DNA of 64,000 nucleotides, taken from CAIZWU01 sp942492905. Its GTDB lineage: Bacteria; Verrucomicrobiota; Verrucomicrobiia; Verrucomicrobiales; V1-33. Positions 1 through 9,221 of this stretch are shown here, in pieces; the stretch's first letter is position 1, and every line of letters begins with the position of its first letter. The notes beneath the pieces were generated by a model that was given only the letters and a program-made list of their open reading frames with translations, was not told the DNA's origin and made no database searches. A program made the translations under genes and the position numbers. The stretch lies in the NCBI GenBank assembly GCA_942492905.1, contig OW818657.1:5394001-5458000 (forward strand), given 5' to 3'.

Positions 1-2
1 CG

Positions 3-389
3 GTTCCAGGCGCGGTGCTGTGGCGGATCAAATTTCTGATCACCGATCCCCGCGGCGTCGGCACCCTGCTCCGGGAGCAATGTTATGCAGCACGGGCATT
101 GCCACCGGCAGCACCTTGGCTCGGGCTTCAGGCACCTGGCAAGCCATCGCTGCAGGTGGTGGCCGGACCCGGATCATTGCAGCTTTCATGGACCGCCACC
201 GGTGGGGCCACGATCCGCTGGTGGTCAGTGCAGACCCGTCGGGCAGGCCTGTGGTCGCAGGAAACGCCCCTGTTTAAAAACCAAAGCGGCGTGACGATGC
301 CAAACGACCTGGAGGCGGTGGCGGTGCGGGGCATCAGTGAGTCCGGCATGGCCTCGGCACCGGTGGTCTGGAGTTTCTCCGGCTCCTGA
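3..389 (+). CDS. C-terminal end of a probable glycoside-hydrolase-like (GHL10/YddW type) protein
   Basis: The frame is open from the left edge, so only about the last 128 residues are present. The visible part has a Pro-Trp-Leu segment followed by a small beta-rich domain with paired tryptophans (residues reading RWWSVQ) and a closing segment on variation between 'DLEAVAVRG' and 'ESG'. This resembles the C-terminal accessory domain that follows the TIM barrel in family-10-like glycoside hydrolases (DUF187/YddW group), which act on cell-envelope or external glycans. The catalytic barrel lies outside the window, so the assignment rests on the tail only and is tentative. An alternative is any secreted protein with a C-terminal fibronectin-like domain. 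Confidence 0.5.
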   Translation, partial: VPGAVLWRIKFLITDPRGVGTLLREQCYAARALPPAAPWLGLQAPGKPSLQVVAGPGSLQLSWTATGGATIRWWSVQTRRAGLWSQETPLFKNQSGVTMPNDLEAVAVRGISESGMASAPVVWSFSGS

Positions 390-445
390 TTTCCACTCCT
401 TCTTGAAGCCATCGTCCCGTCGTGTGCCGGGTGACCCCTCCGGCC

Positions 446-652
446 TTACCGGCGGCGGCGGAACATCATCAAAAACCCGACTGCGGCCAGAAGAGTGGCT
501 CCGATCGTCTCCGGGACGGCAACCGGGTCGGTAATCACGACCGGCTGGATACCAGGGAGGGGCTCTTTATTGCGAATCTGCAGATCCTGAGCCACGCCGG
601 AGCCGCTGCTGATCAGGCAGAGGAACAGGACGGCAGCAGACGGACGTTTCAT
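446..652 (-). CDS. Very small PEP-CTERM sorting-signal protein
   Basis: The predicted protein is 68 residues. It opens with a signal peptide (MKRPSAAVLF..., cleavage likely after GVAQ) and ends with a PEP-CTERM signature: VPE, a hydrophobic stretch and a final FRRRR. PEP-CTERM signals are recognised by exosortases, which move and anchor proteins at the cell envelope in exopolysaccharide-producing Gram-negative bacteria. Almost nothing remains between the two signals (roughly 25 residues, proline-rich), so there is no passenger domain. I chose the inner ATG at 652 because it starts directly on the signal peptide; an upstream ATG at 676 would add eight residues. No exosortase gene is present in the window. 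Confidence 0.7.
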   Translation of the reverse strand: MKRPSAAVLFLCLISSGSGVAQDLQIRNKEPLPGIQPVVITDPVAVPETIGATLLAAVGFLMMFRRRR

Positions 653-750
653 CGGAGGGGAATAATCACATACCATACTCTGGAGTCCCTCACGCCGTCA
701 ATCGTTCTAAAGTGCCGGTCCTGTAAGAAAAACCCGTAGCCCCAACAGCC

Positions 751-1581
751 TCAACGCTGGCCCCGGTGCCGCCATTGGCACAGGGCCTGAACCTTCCCTG
801 CCCCGCGGCCCCAGGTCAGGGAGTCCCGGATGGACCAGGTAATATATCGTTTGGCAGCCCGGCAGGCGGCCCACAGATCCAGGCCCTGCGCCAGATTTGC
901 CGCGATGGCGCTGGAATAGGTGCAGCCGGTGCCGTGGGTGCTGATGCCTTTGATGAAGGGAGAGGACAAGGTGAGGGTCCCGTCAGCGTCGTAAAGCAGG
1001 TCGGTGGCCTCCGCGGTGGCGAGATGCCCTCCTTTCAGCAGGACGGCACATCCATGGCGGGCGTGCAGGGCCGCCGCCGCCGGTGCGAGATCCTCCAGGG
1101 ATTTCAAAGGATGGCCCAAAAGCACCGCCGCCTCGTCCAGATTGGGAGTGATGACCGTGGCCATCGGAAAAAGGATTTCCTGATAGGCCGCGATGGCATC
1201 CGGGGTAATCAGCGGATCCCCACTGGTGGCCACCATTACCGGATCAACCACCAACTGCGGCCGGCGGCGGGCGGGCAGCGCTTGCAGGGCTTCGGCCGTC
1301 AGGCGGATGATTTCCGCATTGTATAACATCCCGGTCTTCACTACCTCCACCGGATAGGCTTCCAGCAGAATCCGGATCTGATCGCCGATGATCTCCGGCG
1401 GCACGGGATGGATCCGGCTGACGTGACCCGGTACTTCACTCACCACACAAGTCACCGCGGTGAGTCCATGGACACGATGTGCCGTGAACACCTTGAGATC
1501 GGCCTGAATCCCGGCCCCGGCACAGGAGTCACTGCCGGCGATGGTGAGGACGACAGGGATGGTGGCCGCAGGGGATTTCAT
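751..1581 (-). CDS. thiD: Hydroxymethylpyrimidine/phosphomethylpyrimidine kinase
   Basis: A 276-residue ribokinase-fold enzyme that phosphorylates HMP and HMP-phosphate in thiamine pyrophosphate synthesis, in the cytoplasm. Near the N-terminus it carries the ThiD motif GSDSCAGAGIQADLK, then the VVDPVMVATSGDPL segment, and near the C-terminus STHGTGCTYSSA, which forms the anion hole and holds the catalytic aspartate region of this fold (here the position reads His-Gly-Thr-Gly-Cys). The length is normal for ThiD. The start at 1581 was chosen because the protein similarity begins at MKSPAATIP; the frame stays open upstream but reads into the divergent apaG promoter region. It stands alone, without other thi genes nearby. 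Confidence 0.93.
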   Translation of the reverse strand: MKSPAATIPVVLTIAGSDSCAGAGIQADLKVFTAHRVHGLTAVTCVVSEVPGHVSRIHPVPPEIIGDQIRILLEAYPVEVVKTGMLYNAEIIRLTAEALQALPARRRPQLVVDPVMVATSGDPLITPDAIAAYQEILFPMATVITPNLDEAAVLLGHPLKSLEDLAPAAAALHARHGCAVLLKGGHLATAEATDLLYDADGTLTLSSPFIKGISTHGTGCTYSSAIAANLAQGLDLWAACRAAKRYITWSIRDSLTWGRGAGKVQALCQWRHRGQR

Positions 1582-1663
1582 GGGGAGAACCTGGAGCGGC
1601 TCCAGGGCTGGAGCAAGCCGGCCCGGGCTTTTCCCGTGCATGCCTGCCCGTTCCATGCCATGC

Positions 1664-2095
1664 ATGGCCAAAGGAACTGTTTTCCACCATCCTGTCCTCC
1701 CCCTGCCTGTGAACCCTGCCCCCAGCGAACTGCCCGGTCTCGAAGTCTCCGTGGACGATGTGATGTACATGCCGAGTCTCGACGCCCCGGCCGAGCGGCC
1801 CTTTCCTTTTGTCTACTTCATCACAATCCGCAATCTCTCCAAAATCACGGTCACAATCAAGGCGCGGAAATGGGTGGTGAAACAGCAGAACGGCGAGATC
1901 ATTGTCGTGGAAGGCGACGGGGTCGTGGGGCAATTCCCCCGCCTCGAACCGGGCGGGGAATTCACCTACAACTCCTGCCATACCATCAGTCAGGACAGTG
2001 AAGCCACCGGAGCCTACTTTGCCGAAAGCGACGACCACCGGCAATACTTTGTCAGGATCCCCTCTTTCCTGATGGAACTGCCGCAATGGGCGTGA
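1664..2095 (+). CDS. apaG: ApaG-domain protein
   Basis: A 143-residue protein whose residues from about 25 onward match the ApaG/DUF525 fold, an immunoglobulin-like beta sandwich. Diagnostic pieces are NLSKITVTIKARKWVV, VVEGDGVVGQFPRL and the FTYNSCHTIS segment. ApaG is linked by genetics to cobalt and magnesium resistance in enterobacteria and can bind pyrophosphate-containing ligands, but its true role is unsettled. The start at 1664 (MAKGTVFHH) keeps the frame clear of thiD, which is transcribed divergently 82 bases away; ATGs at 1640 and 1655 are possible. The gene converges on the secreted protein that ends at 2108. Confidence 0.85.
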   Translation: MAKGTVFHHPVLPLPVNPAPSELPGLEVSVDDVMYMPSLDAPAERPFPFVYFITIRNLSKITVTIKARKWVVKQQNGEIIVVEGDGVVGQFPRLEPGGEFTYNSCHTISQDSEATGAYFAESDDHRQYFVRIPSFLMELPQWA

Positions 2096-2107
2096 ATCCA
2101 TCCGTCC

Positions 2108-3031
2108 TCACGGAACCCGGAAAATCTTGCCGGTGTAGGGGCATTTCACCTTGGTGCCGGTGGGAATATCCGTCACGTCGACCTGCTGCCGGGCCTCCCC
2201 GTAGGGAGAGTAGACATATCCCTTCTTGCCCGGAATAGGGATCCCGTAAGGCAAATCCTCCCGTTTGGCCGGCGCTGGCTGAGGAGCGGGCGGAACCGGT
2301 TTCTCCAAAGGACCGGTCGCGGGGGTTTCCAGGGTCGGCGGTGGGTCAATCCCGGCCTGCCGGGGATCGCCCGGCGGGACTGCCGGAGGCTCCGCGCCCG
2401 GCCCGGGCACGTCCGCAGGTGGCACATCGGTCCCTGCTTCCCAATTCGGGGGCAGCGCCCTTCCACTGCGCAGCATCGCGGCGGCCTCCGGGTGAAACAT
2501 GAACCCACGCTCCACCTCATCCACCCATGGGGCAAAACGGGCCGCCAGCTCGACCGGATAGGATAGATTGATTCCGGCAACCGCTCCGTTGCCCAGAATG
2601 ATTTTTTCAAAGAAAGCGGCCCCCTCGCGGTTTACCCCCGTCAGCACAAAGCCGGTCTTCCCACGCCGCTGGAAATCAATCCGGCGTCCCCGCTGATTGA
2701 CCGCGGACCGCCACGCCTCTTCCAATCGATCACCGGGCTGCGGCCCAAGGGAGGAGCCCCAGGCGTTGATCACAAAAGCACCGTCATCGGTGGCAAACCG
2801 GCAGCTGCTGCCCCGGCGCGGATCACTCTGGGCCCTCAGGCCTGGCGGCACGGGCACCTCGAAGCCAAAACGCTGATTCAGATAGGTGGTCCACTGGGCG
2901 TAGGCGGGACGCAACGCGGCCCGGTCCTGCCCCCACTGCGCGTTGGACACGGCTGGCTGCCCAACCATTCCCCAAGCCAGCACCACCGCGAGGCACCGCC
3001 CGGCAGGACGTAAAAACAACCACTTTTTCAT
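2108..3031 (-). CDS. Secreted protein with proline-rich linker and conserved C-terminal SH3-like tail
   Basis: A 307-residue protein with a clear signal peptide (about residues 1-31, cleavage near SNAQ). Residues 32-190 form a globular domain that I cannot assign. Residues 195-255 are a linker rich in proline and alanine. The last 45 residues contain GKKGYVYSPYGE and end PYTGKIFRVP, a short C-terminal module that I recognise as recurrent in secreted Verrucomicrobiota proteins. It is likely a periplasmic or envelope protein, with the tail as a small binding or anchoring module. It precedes the glutaredoxin gene in transcription by a separate unit: the glutaredoxin ends 85 bases upstream of its start. 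Confidence 0.65.
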   Translation of the reverse strand: MKKWLFLRPAGRCLAVVLAWGMVGQPAVSNAQWGQDRAALRPAYAQWTTYLNQRFGFEVPVPPGLRAQSDPRRGSSCRFATDDGAFVINAWGSSLGPQPGDRLEEAWRSAVNQRGRRIDFQRRGKTGFVLTGVNREGAAFFEKIILGNGAVAGINLSYPVELAARFAPWVDEVERGFMFHPEAAAMLRSGRALPPNWEAGTDVPPADVPGPGAEPPAVPPGDPRQAGIDPPPTLETPATGPLEKPVPPAPQPAPAKREDLPYGIPIPGKKGYVYSPYGEARQQVDVTDIPTGTKVKCPYTGKIFRVP

Positions 3032-3116
3032 GATACCTCACAGAACAGGACACCGCTCCCGATGGCCAGCGGAATTCTGCCGCTCAGGCCTGAATCCGGG
3101 TCCGCCTTTTGGGGGT

Positions 3117-3368
3117 TCAGATGGCGTTATGACGGCGCAGGAACGGCACCAGTTCATCCACCCCGAAATCCGCCAGCACTTCGCCGTCCCAATCCATGGT
3201 CGGAGCCTTCGACTGGCCGGACAAATCCACCATCACCTTCATGGCGGCGGGATTCCCGCTCACGGTGACTTTTTCATACGGCAAATGGTGGGAATCGAAA
3301 TAATCCAGCACCTCATCGCACCATGGGCAGCCGGTCTTGACGTAAAGAATGGGGGTGATCTTTTCCAT
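3117..3368 (-). CDS. Glutaredoxin-like thiol-disulfide protein
   Basis: An 83-residue thioredoxin-fold protein with the redox-active CPWC motif near the N-terminus (TGCPWCDEV), a cis-proline context (SKAPTMDWDGE) and a C-terminal helix ending FLRRHNAI. Glutaredoxins reduce protein disulfides and glutathione mixed disulfides in the cytoplasm. CPWC differs from the classical CPYC. I used the start at 3368 (MEKITPIL) because it begins directly on the first beta strand. It lies 37 bases beyond the SRPBCC gene that ends at 3406, on the same strand, so the two are probably co-transcribed. Confidence 0.82.
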   Translation of the reverse strand: MEKITPILYVKTGCPWCDEVLDYFDSHHLPYEKVTVSGNPAAMKVMVDLSGQSKAPTMDWDGEVLADFGVDELVPFLRRHNAI

Positions 3369-3405
3369 GACGGCAGCTAAAGGGCAGTCCCGGCCCACCG
3401 CAAGA

Positions 3406-3876
3406 TTATTCCCGCGCCGCCGCAAAACGGGACAGGGCTCCCGGCAACGCCTGCTCCCGGTAGGAAAAAAGCGATTTCAACTGCGCCCTGACCAACGGCA
3501 GGGCCACCCGGCTGAAGGGATCCAGCGGCAAAGCCCAGTGCACCGTGTCCTTCACTTCCGTGCCCCCCGGGACCTCCACAAATTCATGCCGGTGCCGCCA
3601 AAACCGGAATGGCCCCGATTCCTGCCCGTCCACAAAATAACGTCCCGGCTCCACGTGCAGGATCTCCGTCACCCAGGTGAGTTTGATCCCCGGCAGGATC
3701 CGCACCCGGTGTGTCAGGATCTGCCCCGGATAGACCGGACCATCCACTTCCCCTGATTCGAATTGCGCCTCCGGAGGGGTCAACACCGGCAGATTGGCGG
3801 CATTGGAAAAAAAGCGCCATACCACTGGAAGTGGAAAGGGCACGGTCTGGTTGAATTGGTGACATTCCACTTTCAT
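3406..3876 (-). CDS. SRPBCC (START-like) ligand-binding protein
   Basis: A 156-residue protein of the polyketide-cyclase/dehydrase SRPBCC superfamily, which forms a deep hydrophobic pocket under a long C-terminal helix. Visible features are the N-terminal strand and helix (VPFPLPVVWRFFSNAANLPVLTPP), the GxxxxYPGQ turn, and the pairs FWRHRHEF and TEVKDTVHWALP typical of the cyclase-like subgroup. No enzyme activity can be read from sequence; members bind lipids or aromatic ligands or act as accessory domains of nucleoside-sugar epimerases. I placed the start at 3876 (MKVECHQF); the upstream open frame is antisense to the C-terminus of the CotH gene. It is followed closely by the glutaredoxin gene. 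Confidence 0.75.
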   Translation of the reverse strand: MKVECHQFNQTVPFPLPVVWRFFSNAANLPVLTPPEAQFESGEVDGPVYPGQILTHRVRILPGIKLTWVTEILHVEPGRYFVDGQESGPFRFWRHRHEFVEVPGGTEVKDTVHWALPLDPFSRVALPLVRAQLKSLFSYREQALPGALSRFAAARE

Positions 3877-3962
3877 ACTGCTATCAACGTCCGCCAAGCC
3901 TGTCCGGAAAACGGGCCTCTGCCAGCCGGAAACGGCAGGAAAAACCGTCCATGCCCCTGCCA

Positions 3963-6900
3963 TCAGGGTTTGAGCCGGATCCCCAGCCGGTAAAAGCGGT
4001 GGGACAATCCATTTGTGGAATCTTCGAAAACGCGGGTTTGCCGTCCATCCACCATGGAGACCGGCACGGCATCGACGGTCGTCCAAAGATTCAAGTCGGT
4101 GGATGTCTCCAGAAAATAATCCACATCCGGCACGGAAGTGTCCACTTCATACCTGATCTGAACCTGATGACTGCCCATGGAAAACAGCGGAGAGTCAGAC
4201 GGGGAGGAAACCTGAGGATTCGTCCCCAGCGCATACTCCATCAAATTGACTACCCCATCCTTGTCAGGATCATCGTCGCCTCCGGCCACGCCGTGCGTGG
4301 AGGCCCATGACGCAAAACGACTCCCTGGCGCCACCGAGCCAGGGGAACCCGCGCTGGCCGTCCAGTTGATGAAATCATTGCCGTAATCCTTTTCGGAAAT
4401 TTTGGTGAGGGACGGCCCTGTCCCGTCAGGACCGGATGGCCATGGGATGGTGTCGCTGTAGTTCACCCGGTCCTCCCGCACATATTGCAGAATGTTCAGG
4501 GCATCGACAGCTCCCGGCCGGTCGATCTGCAGATTCTCCCCGCTGTTGCTCAACCCTCCCGTGATCCACTCCAGCACCTTGGTTCCGGCTGGCACCCCGG
4601 CGCCGAACACCGCATTGAAATGGGCCAGATTTTTGGTCAGGATCACACGTTCGCCGGGCGCCATCGTGAGCGGAGCCGTGGAGGAAAACTCAAAGGTGAT
4701 TCCTTCGCTGATCCGCCATGCCTTGGCTTTCACGGCATCGTAGAGGGTCACCCCGGCGGCACTGACATTGAGCAGTTCGATGTACTCGGCGTCAGCATCC
4801 AGGGAAGGATGATACATGATTTCGGAAATCACGATGGGACCCGTCCGGGGACCGCTGTTGGGGCCTCCAGGCGTCCCGGTTTTCATGGCCACAAAATTGT
4901 AGGAATCCGGACCCGGTTTGTAATACGTGCCCAGCGCCTCACCTTCAAGGCTGGGACCGAAGTCCTCCTTGCTTTGATAATCGGTGATCTGATCGTTCAC
5001 GGCAGAACTCAGGTAAATGGATTCCCCCACATCACTGAGTGCAAAGGCGGTGACTTTATTGGTATCCACGCTGGCCAATCCGAAATGGGAACTCTCGTAA
5101 AACGTCAGGAATCCGCCGGGAGCCACCACCGTGCCTGGAGGGATGCGGTATTTGGTCAGATCGCTGCTGCTGTCACTGAGGAACCATCCCCCGATATTGA
5201 CCGCCGCGTTGGTCCGGTTGTGGAGTTCGATCCAATCGCTGCTTGCCCCGGAGTTGGCCAGAACCTCATTGATGACGATGGTTTCGCCGATCGTGTAGGG
5301 ATAATCCAACGGATTGTAAACATACTGGGATCCGATATCCACGATGCTCCCATCCGGGTCCAGGGCGTGTGCCGGATCTCCGGCATTGATCGCGGAGGAA
5401 TTGGTTTGCAGTTGGAAATTCAGAGTGACGGGATCAGTAAACTGCGGATCACCCACAAAATTGCCGATCCCTTCGATCGGCAGCGTATCGCTGAGACAGT
5501 AGGAAGCGGTCAGACTGGAAAACCCATCCACACTGACCGGCAGCGAGGAAGCCTTCGCGATAATGCTATTGGTCAGGACTGCAGTTCCTCCCCCCATCCC
5601 GAAATTCTTTTCATAAAGCGCCACCCCGTTGGCACAGGAGATGAAGGAATTCTGGTCGATCAGCACTGCCGAGCCAGCGTCCTTGATACCGACCCCCAGC
5701 ACGCAGCCAACCACCATATTCCGCCGCAGCGTTACGGTGGAGCCCTGTCCTACCGAGAAACCCTTGTCGGAATTGTAATAAATCAGATTCCCCTGGATCA
5801 GCACATTGCTGCAGGCTTCTCCGATATCGACCCCGTCGCTGTTGCTTCCATGGAAGCGGAAGATACGGCAATCCTCGATCAATCCTCCGGTGACTCCATC
5901 AAAGTCGATGGCATCCGTATCCGGCGCATTGTTGCCGGGAAAGGTGCAGCGCTGCACGGTGGCCGATCCCCGTTTCACGTGCAGACCGTCGCCGGTGTAG
6001 GGATTGTTGAAGACACTGTCTCTGACGACACAACTGCCGCCATACATGTAGAAGGGCCCCTCAGATTCGGCAATATCGAGGAAGTCCGCCACCACATTGG
6101 CGTTGTACCCGGTGATTGCCGATGAATAGCGTGTCGCATCAAACCCCTTGGTGGCGCCCCGGATGACAAGATGGGCGAGATTGGAAGTGCCCACCGGGCT
6201 CTCCAGGCTGATACCGCCCCAGCGCGTGCCGTTTTGTCCGCTGATGGTCACTTTTTGAGAGGCGGTTCCATTGATATTGAGCACGCCCTGCACCCGGATG
6301 TTCCGGAGCGCAGGCATGCGGATCACGACTCCGGCCTGAACGGTCAAGGTGATGCCCGCCGGAATAATCAGGTCGGTGCTCAACGTGTAAGGAGACGCGG
6401 ACGCGGCCAGCACCGTATTGGCGTTCAAAGTGCCGCCAATAACCGTTTCTCCGGAAGCAATGAAATTCGCCGTGATGGTCCGGGCCCCTGTGAGGGTCAC
6501 GCTCAGATTGTCGCCTCCAGTGGCGCCCGTCCAACTGCTGAACACATAACCGGGAGCAGGCACCGCCTTGAGGGTAAAGGGCGCGTTGGGGAACATCTTG
6601 AAAGTGGAGGCTTCCACCGGAACCCCCTGCACGAGCACGCTGCCCCTGGCGGCATTGTTCACGCCCAGCGTGAAGTCCACCGCCGCACCGATCCCCAGTT
6701 GCGAGGACACTTCCCCGTAAAAATTGGCCGCCCGCTGGGTGGCGTAGTCTTTGATTTGCTGGATATTGCTGTTCCGGGCCGTCACCGTCGTGCCATTGGG
6801 TGCCCACCTGGTGACATGGCGGGACACCAGCGCACTGACTTCCGTATCCATCTGGGCGACAACTGCCGAGACCCGGGAGGGTTTGAAAGTGCCGGCCACA

Positions 6901-9221
6901 TGCGCGGCATACCGCTGGGCCAGCCGCTGTTTGAAGGCGGTATTCGTTTTGAAACGAATCAGCAGTTCATCACCGGAATTCAGCATATCGGACAAAATTC
7001 CCGTGAGCGTGGAGGTGAAAAAGGTGCGGTCCATGTCCGTGAGGAACCAGCGCCATTTGGCACCGGGACTTCGCTCCTTCCAGAACTCCCGGTTGTGATG
7101 CCAGCTGGTATTGTTGCCGTAGGACTCCGCGATGACAAAATCCATGTAGCTGTCGATGTCGATTTTGGATTCCACATAGTCCCAGTTTGCCGCCACGGTC
7201 AGATTGGCGGAGGCAATGAAGTCAATCAGCGCCAGCCAGTCCGTACTGGTTCCCTTGTCCACCCCCAGGGTGGTCGCGGCACTGGTGATATGGCCGTAGA
7301 GCAAATGATCAATCTTGTCTGCTGGGACGTGGTATTGCTGGGCAAACCAGGTTTCATCCCAACGCTGGCGGATATCATGCAGGCCGTAGTAGGCCCCATT
7401 GATGAAAACGATGCTGGGCCGGTAATCTGCAGTGTCCACCTTGAGGAATCCCTTGGCCAGTTTGGGATAAAGCGCGTCTCTCAACATATCCTTGTCCCAG
7501 TTGTCGCCCCCGTCGCGCAAGGTGAATCCCGTATGGACCGGGATCTGGGTGCCCGGGAAAAGGTCGTAAGTGATATCATCGTTCCCGTATTTGCCGCGGA
7601 TGGCAATGTTCAGCGCTTTCTGCGGGTGCACCCAATTGTTTTCCCCACCGATGCGGATGCCACAGCCCGCCGAGAAACCTCCCGTCGCGCCGGGCCCAAA
7701 AAATTCCACATTCCCGGGAGCATCCTTTCCTTTGTAAACATCCTTCAGACCATACCCGCCGCTCACCGTTTCATGCTGGTTGGCATAAATCCCGATGGTA
7801 TTCCCGAACAGGGTTTGCGGGTCGGCCACGACCGAGACATAAGCTACGTTGGTCTGGGTTTCCCCCCTGAAATACGTGCGGGTCACGATCGGCCCCGGCG
7901 CTTTACCGGCCTCAAAGCACTGGGCGCGCAGGACCGTGGTCGTGTTGATACTCAGAGGCGCGCCATAAAGCGGCGAAGTGCTGTGGGGATTGCTCCCATT
8001 CAGCGTGTAACGGATCACTCCACCAGGACTACTCAGGGTCACTGTTTGATTTGTGGGGTACAGCCCGCCGGGCAGCGACACCGTGACGGCGGAACCGGGG
8101 ATACGCAGATCATTCACTGCGGCCGTCGTATTCTCGGCCCCCGGAGTGGCTTCCGCAAACTGCTTCACCACCAGGGGATCGGCGCTATCACGCCCAATCG
8201 AAACATCCGGGACCTGCGGCGGATAAGTGATGCTGTCCACCACCGTGAATCCAGCATGGGAAGCCGCTTCCAAACCCAGATCAAAGCTAAGATCGACACT
8301 ACCGGCGGACGCCTGGTGCACCTCCACGGCCAAGACATTCTCCCCCGTTACCAGACCGGAGACCGGCAGGGTGTAGGGATGAAACACACTTTCTTCCGCC
8401 GCCCCGCCAGACCCCACGGAATAGGTGGCCAGCGTCCGGTAGTCCGGATCGCCGGCCGGCATATTCCGCCGTGCCACCTCCGCGCCATTCAGATAAACCA
8501 CGCACCCATCATCCACCAGCAGCTTCAGGGTCAATCCATGATAGGCCGCCGGATTGGCCACCGTGAAGGCATGGCGGAAATAGGTGGTGATGTATTTACT
8601 GGCCGAGGAGGGACCGTAGGAAACAGGGGTGGCAGGGGTATCCGCATAACCCAACTCCGCCCGGCCGGATGCCCAGGCGGCATCATCAAAACTCCGCGCC
8701 CGCCACTGGGTGCTTTGATCGCTTCCGTTATCAAGATACTTCCATACGGCCACCGTAGCTGGGGCCACTGGGGCTGGCGTCGAGGCATTCACCAGGGAGA
8801 CGGCACTCAAGCCAGTCGCCTGCGTGAGCGTCACCGTTTCCCCCTCTCCTCCCAGATTGAAGTTCGTGTGATACTTCTCCGTGGTGAAGTTTTTCCACGG
8901 CCAATAGCCCCGGGGAAATGTCTGGCCTGGGGCGGCATCGTGGCCATCCGCCATGAACAGCAGGAATCCGTTGCCAGGGATGGAGGCGGAAGAGGGCACC
9001 GGCCATTTGAAGGGATCACCGGGATCATCACTCAGGAAATACCCATTCAAACTGGTGGCCACCGCCCCTGAATTCTTCAATTCAATCCAGTCTGGATAGT
9101 CCTCGAAGTCGGTGATATCCGGGTAAGCCCGGGTGTTGGACGCCATCAGTTCATGGATGCGGACCTGGGCATGGCAGATGGGGCCAAGCAGCAGCAGCAC
9201 CAGAACGGGGGAGATTTTCAT
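3963..9221 (-). CDS. Giant secreted CotH-kinase protein with lamin-tail domains and beta-helix
   Basis: A 1752-residue exported protein. A signal peptide (1-18) is followed by a lamin-tail domain (about 20-135), a galactose-binding-like domain (155-320, including VDDGCVVYLNGAEV), a chitobiase C-terminal-like domain (370-450, YTLNGSNP) and a CotH-type kinase domain (about 455-840). The kinase part contains FLTDMDRTF (726-734), matching the metal-binding aspartate region of CotH enzymes, which phosphorylate secreted proteins. Then come an InlB-type beta repeat (850-925), a right-handed parallel beta-helix (925-1285), two more lamin-tail domains (1313-1410 and 1460-1570) and a C-terminal region with a calcium-binding-like DDDPDKDG stretch (1650-1657). 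Domains suggest surface adhesion and glycan binding. There is no PEP-CTERM end. Confidence 0.85.
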   Translation of the reverse strand: MKISPVLVLLLLGPICHAQVRIHELMASNTRAYPDITDFEDYPDWIELKNSGAVATSLNGYFLSDDPGDPFKWPVPSSASIPGNGFLLFMADGHDAAPGQTFPRGYWPWKNFTTEKYHTNFNLGGEGETVTLTQATGLSAVSLVNASTPAPVAPATVAVWKYLDNGSDQSTQWRARSFDDAAWASGRAELGYADTPATPVSYGPSSASKYITTYFRHAFTVANPAAYHGLTLKLLVDDGCVVYLNGAEVARRNMPAGDPDYRTLATYSVGSGGAAEESVFHPYTLPVSGLVTGENVLAVEVHQASAGSVDLSFDLGLEAASHAGFTVVDSITYPPQVPDVSIGRDSADPLVVKQFAEATPGAENTTAAVNDLRIPGSAVTVSLPGGLYPTNQTVTLSSPGGVIRYTLNGSNPHSTSPLYGAPLSINTTTVLRAQCFEAGKAPGPIVTRTYFRGETQTNVAYVSVVADPQTLFGNTIGIYANQHETVSGGYGLKDVYKGKDAPGNVEFFGPGATGGFSAGCGIRIGGENNWVHPQKALNIAIRGKYGNDDITYDLFPGTQIPVHTGFTLRDGGDNWDKDMLRDALYPKLAKGFLKVDTADYRPSIVFINGAYYGLHDIRQRWDETWFAQQYHVPADKIDHLLYGHITSAATTLGVDKGTSTDWLALIDFIASANLTVAANWDYVESKIDIDSYMDFVIAESYGNNTSWHHNREFWKERSPGAKWRWFLTDMDRTFFTSTLTGILSDMLNSGDELLIRFKTNTAFKQRLAQRYAAHVAGTFKPSRVSAVVAQMDTEVSALVSRHVTRWAPNGTTVTARNSNIQQIKDYATQRAANFYGEVSSQLGIGAAVDFTLGVNNAARGSVLVQGVPVEASTFKMFPNAPFTLKAVPAPGYVFSSWTGATGGDNLSVTLTGARTITANFIASGETVIGGTLNANTVLAASASPYTLSTDLIIPAGITLTVQAGVVIRMPALRNIRVQGVLNINGTASQKVTISGQNGTRWGGISLESPVGTSNLAHLVIRGATKGFDATRYSSAITGYNANVVADFLDIAESEGPFYMYGGSCVVRDSVFNNPYTGDGLHVKRGSATVQRCTFPGNNAPDTDAIDFDGVTGGLIEDCRIFRFHGSNSDGVDIGEACSNVLIQGNLIYYNSDKGFSVGQGSTVTLRRNMVVGCVLGVGIKDAGSAVLIDQNSFISCANGVALYEKNFGMGGGTAVLTNSIIAKASSLPVSVDGFSSLTASYCLSDTLPIEGIGNFVGDPQFTDPVTLNFQLQTNSSAINAGDPAHALDPDGSIVDIGSQYVYNPLDYPYTIGETIVINEVLANSGASSDWIELHNRTNAAVNIGGWFLSDSSSDLTKYRIPPGTVVAPGGFLTFYESSHFGLASVDTNKVTAFALSDVGESIYLSSAVNDQITDYQSKEDFGPSLEGEALGTYYKPGPDSYNFVAMKTGTPGGPNSGPRTGPIVISEIMYHPSLDADAEYIELLNVSAAGVTLYDAVKAKAWRISEGITFEFSSTAPLTMAPGERVILTKNLAHFNAVFGAGVPAGTKVLEWITGGLSNSGENLQIDRPGAVDALNILQYVREDRVNYSDTIPWPSGPDGTGPSLTKISEKDYGNDFINWTASAGSPGSVAPGSRFASWASTHGVAGGDDDPDKDGVVNLMEYALGTNPQVSSPSDSPLFSMGSHQVQIRYEVDTSVPDVDYFLETSTDLNLWTTVDAVPVSMVDGRQTRVFEDSTNGLSHRFYRLGIRLKP

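Noticed and set aside
6171..9071. A 966-codon open frame on the plus strand, opposite the CotH gene
   Set aside because: It is the mirror of a GC-rich gene. The translation has no recognisable domain and the opposite strand encodes clear domains throughout.
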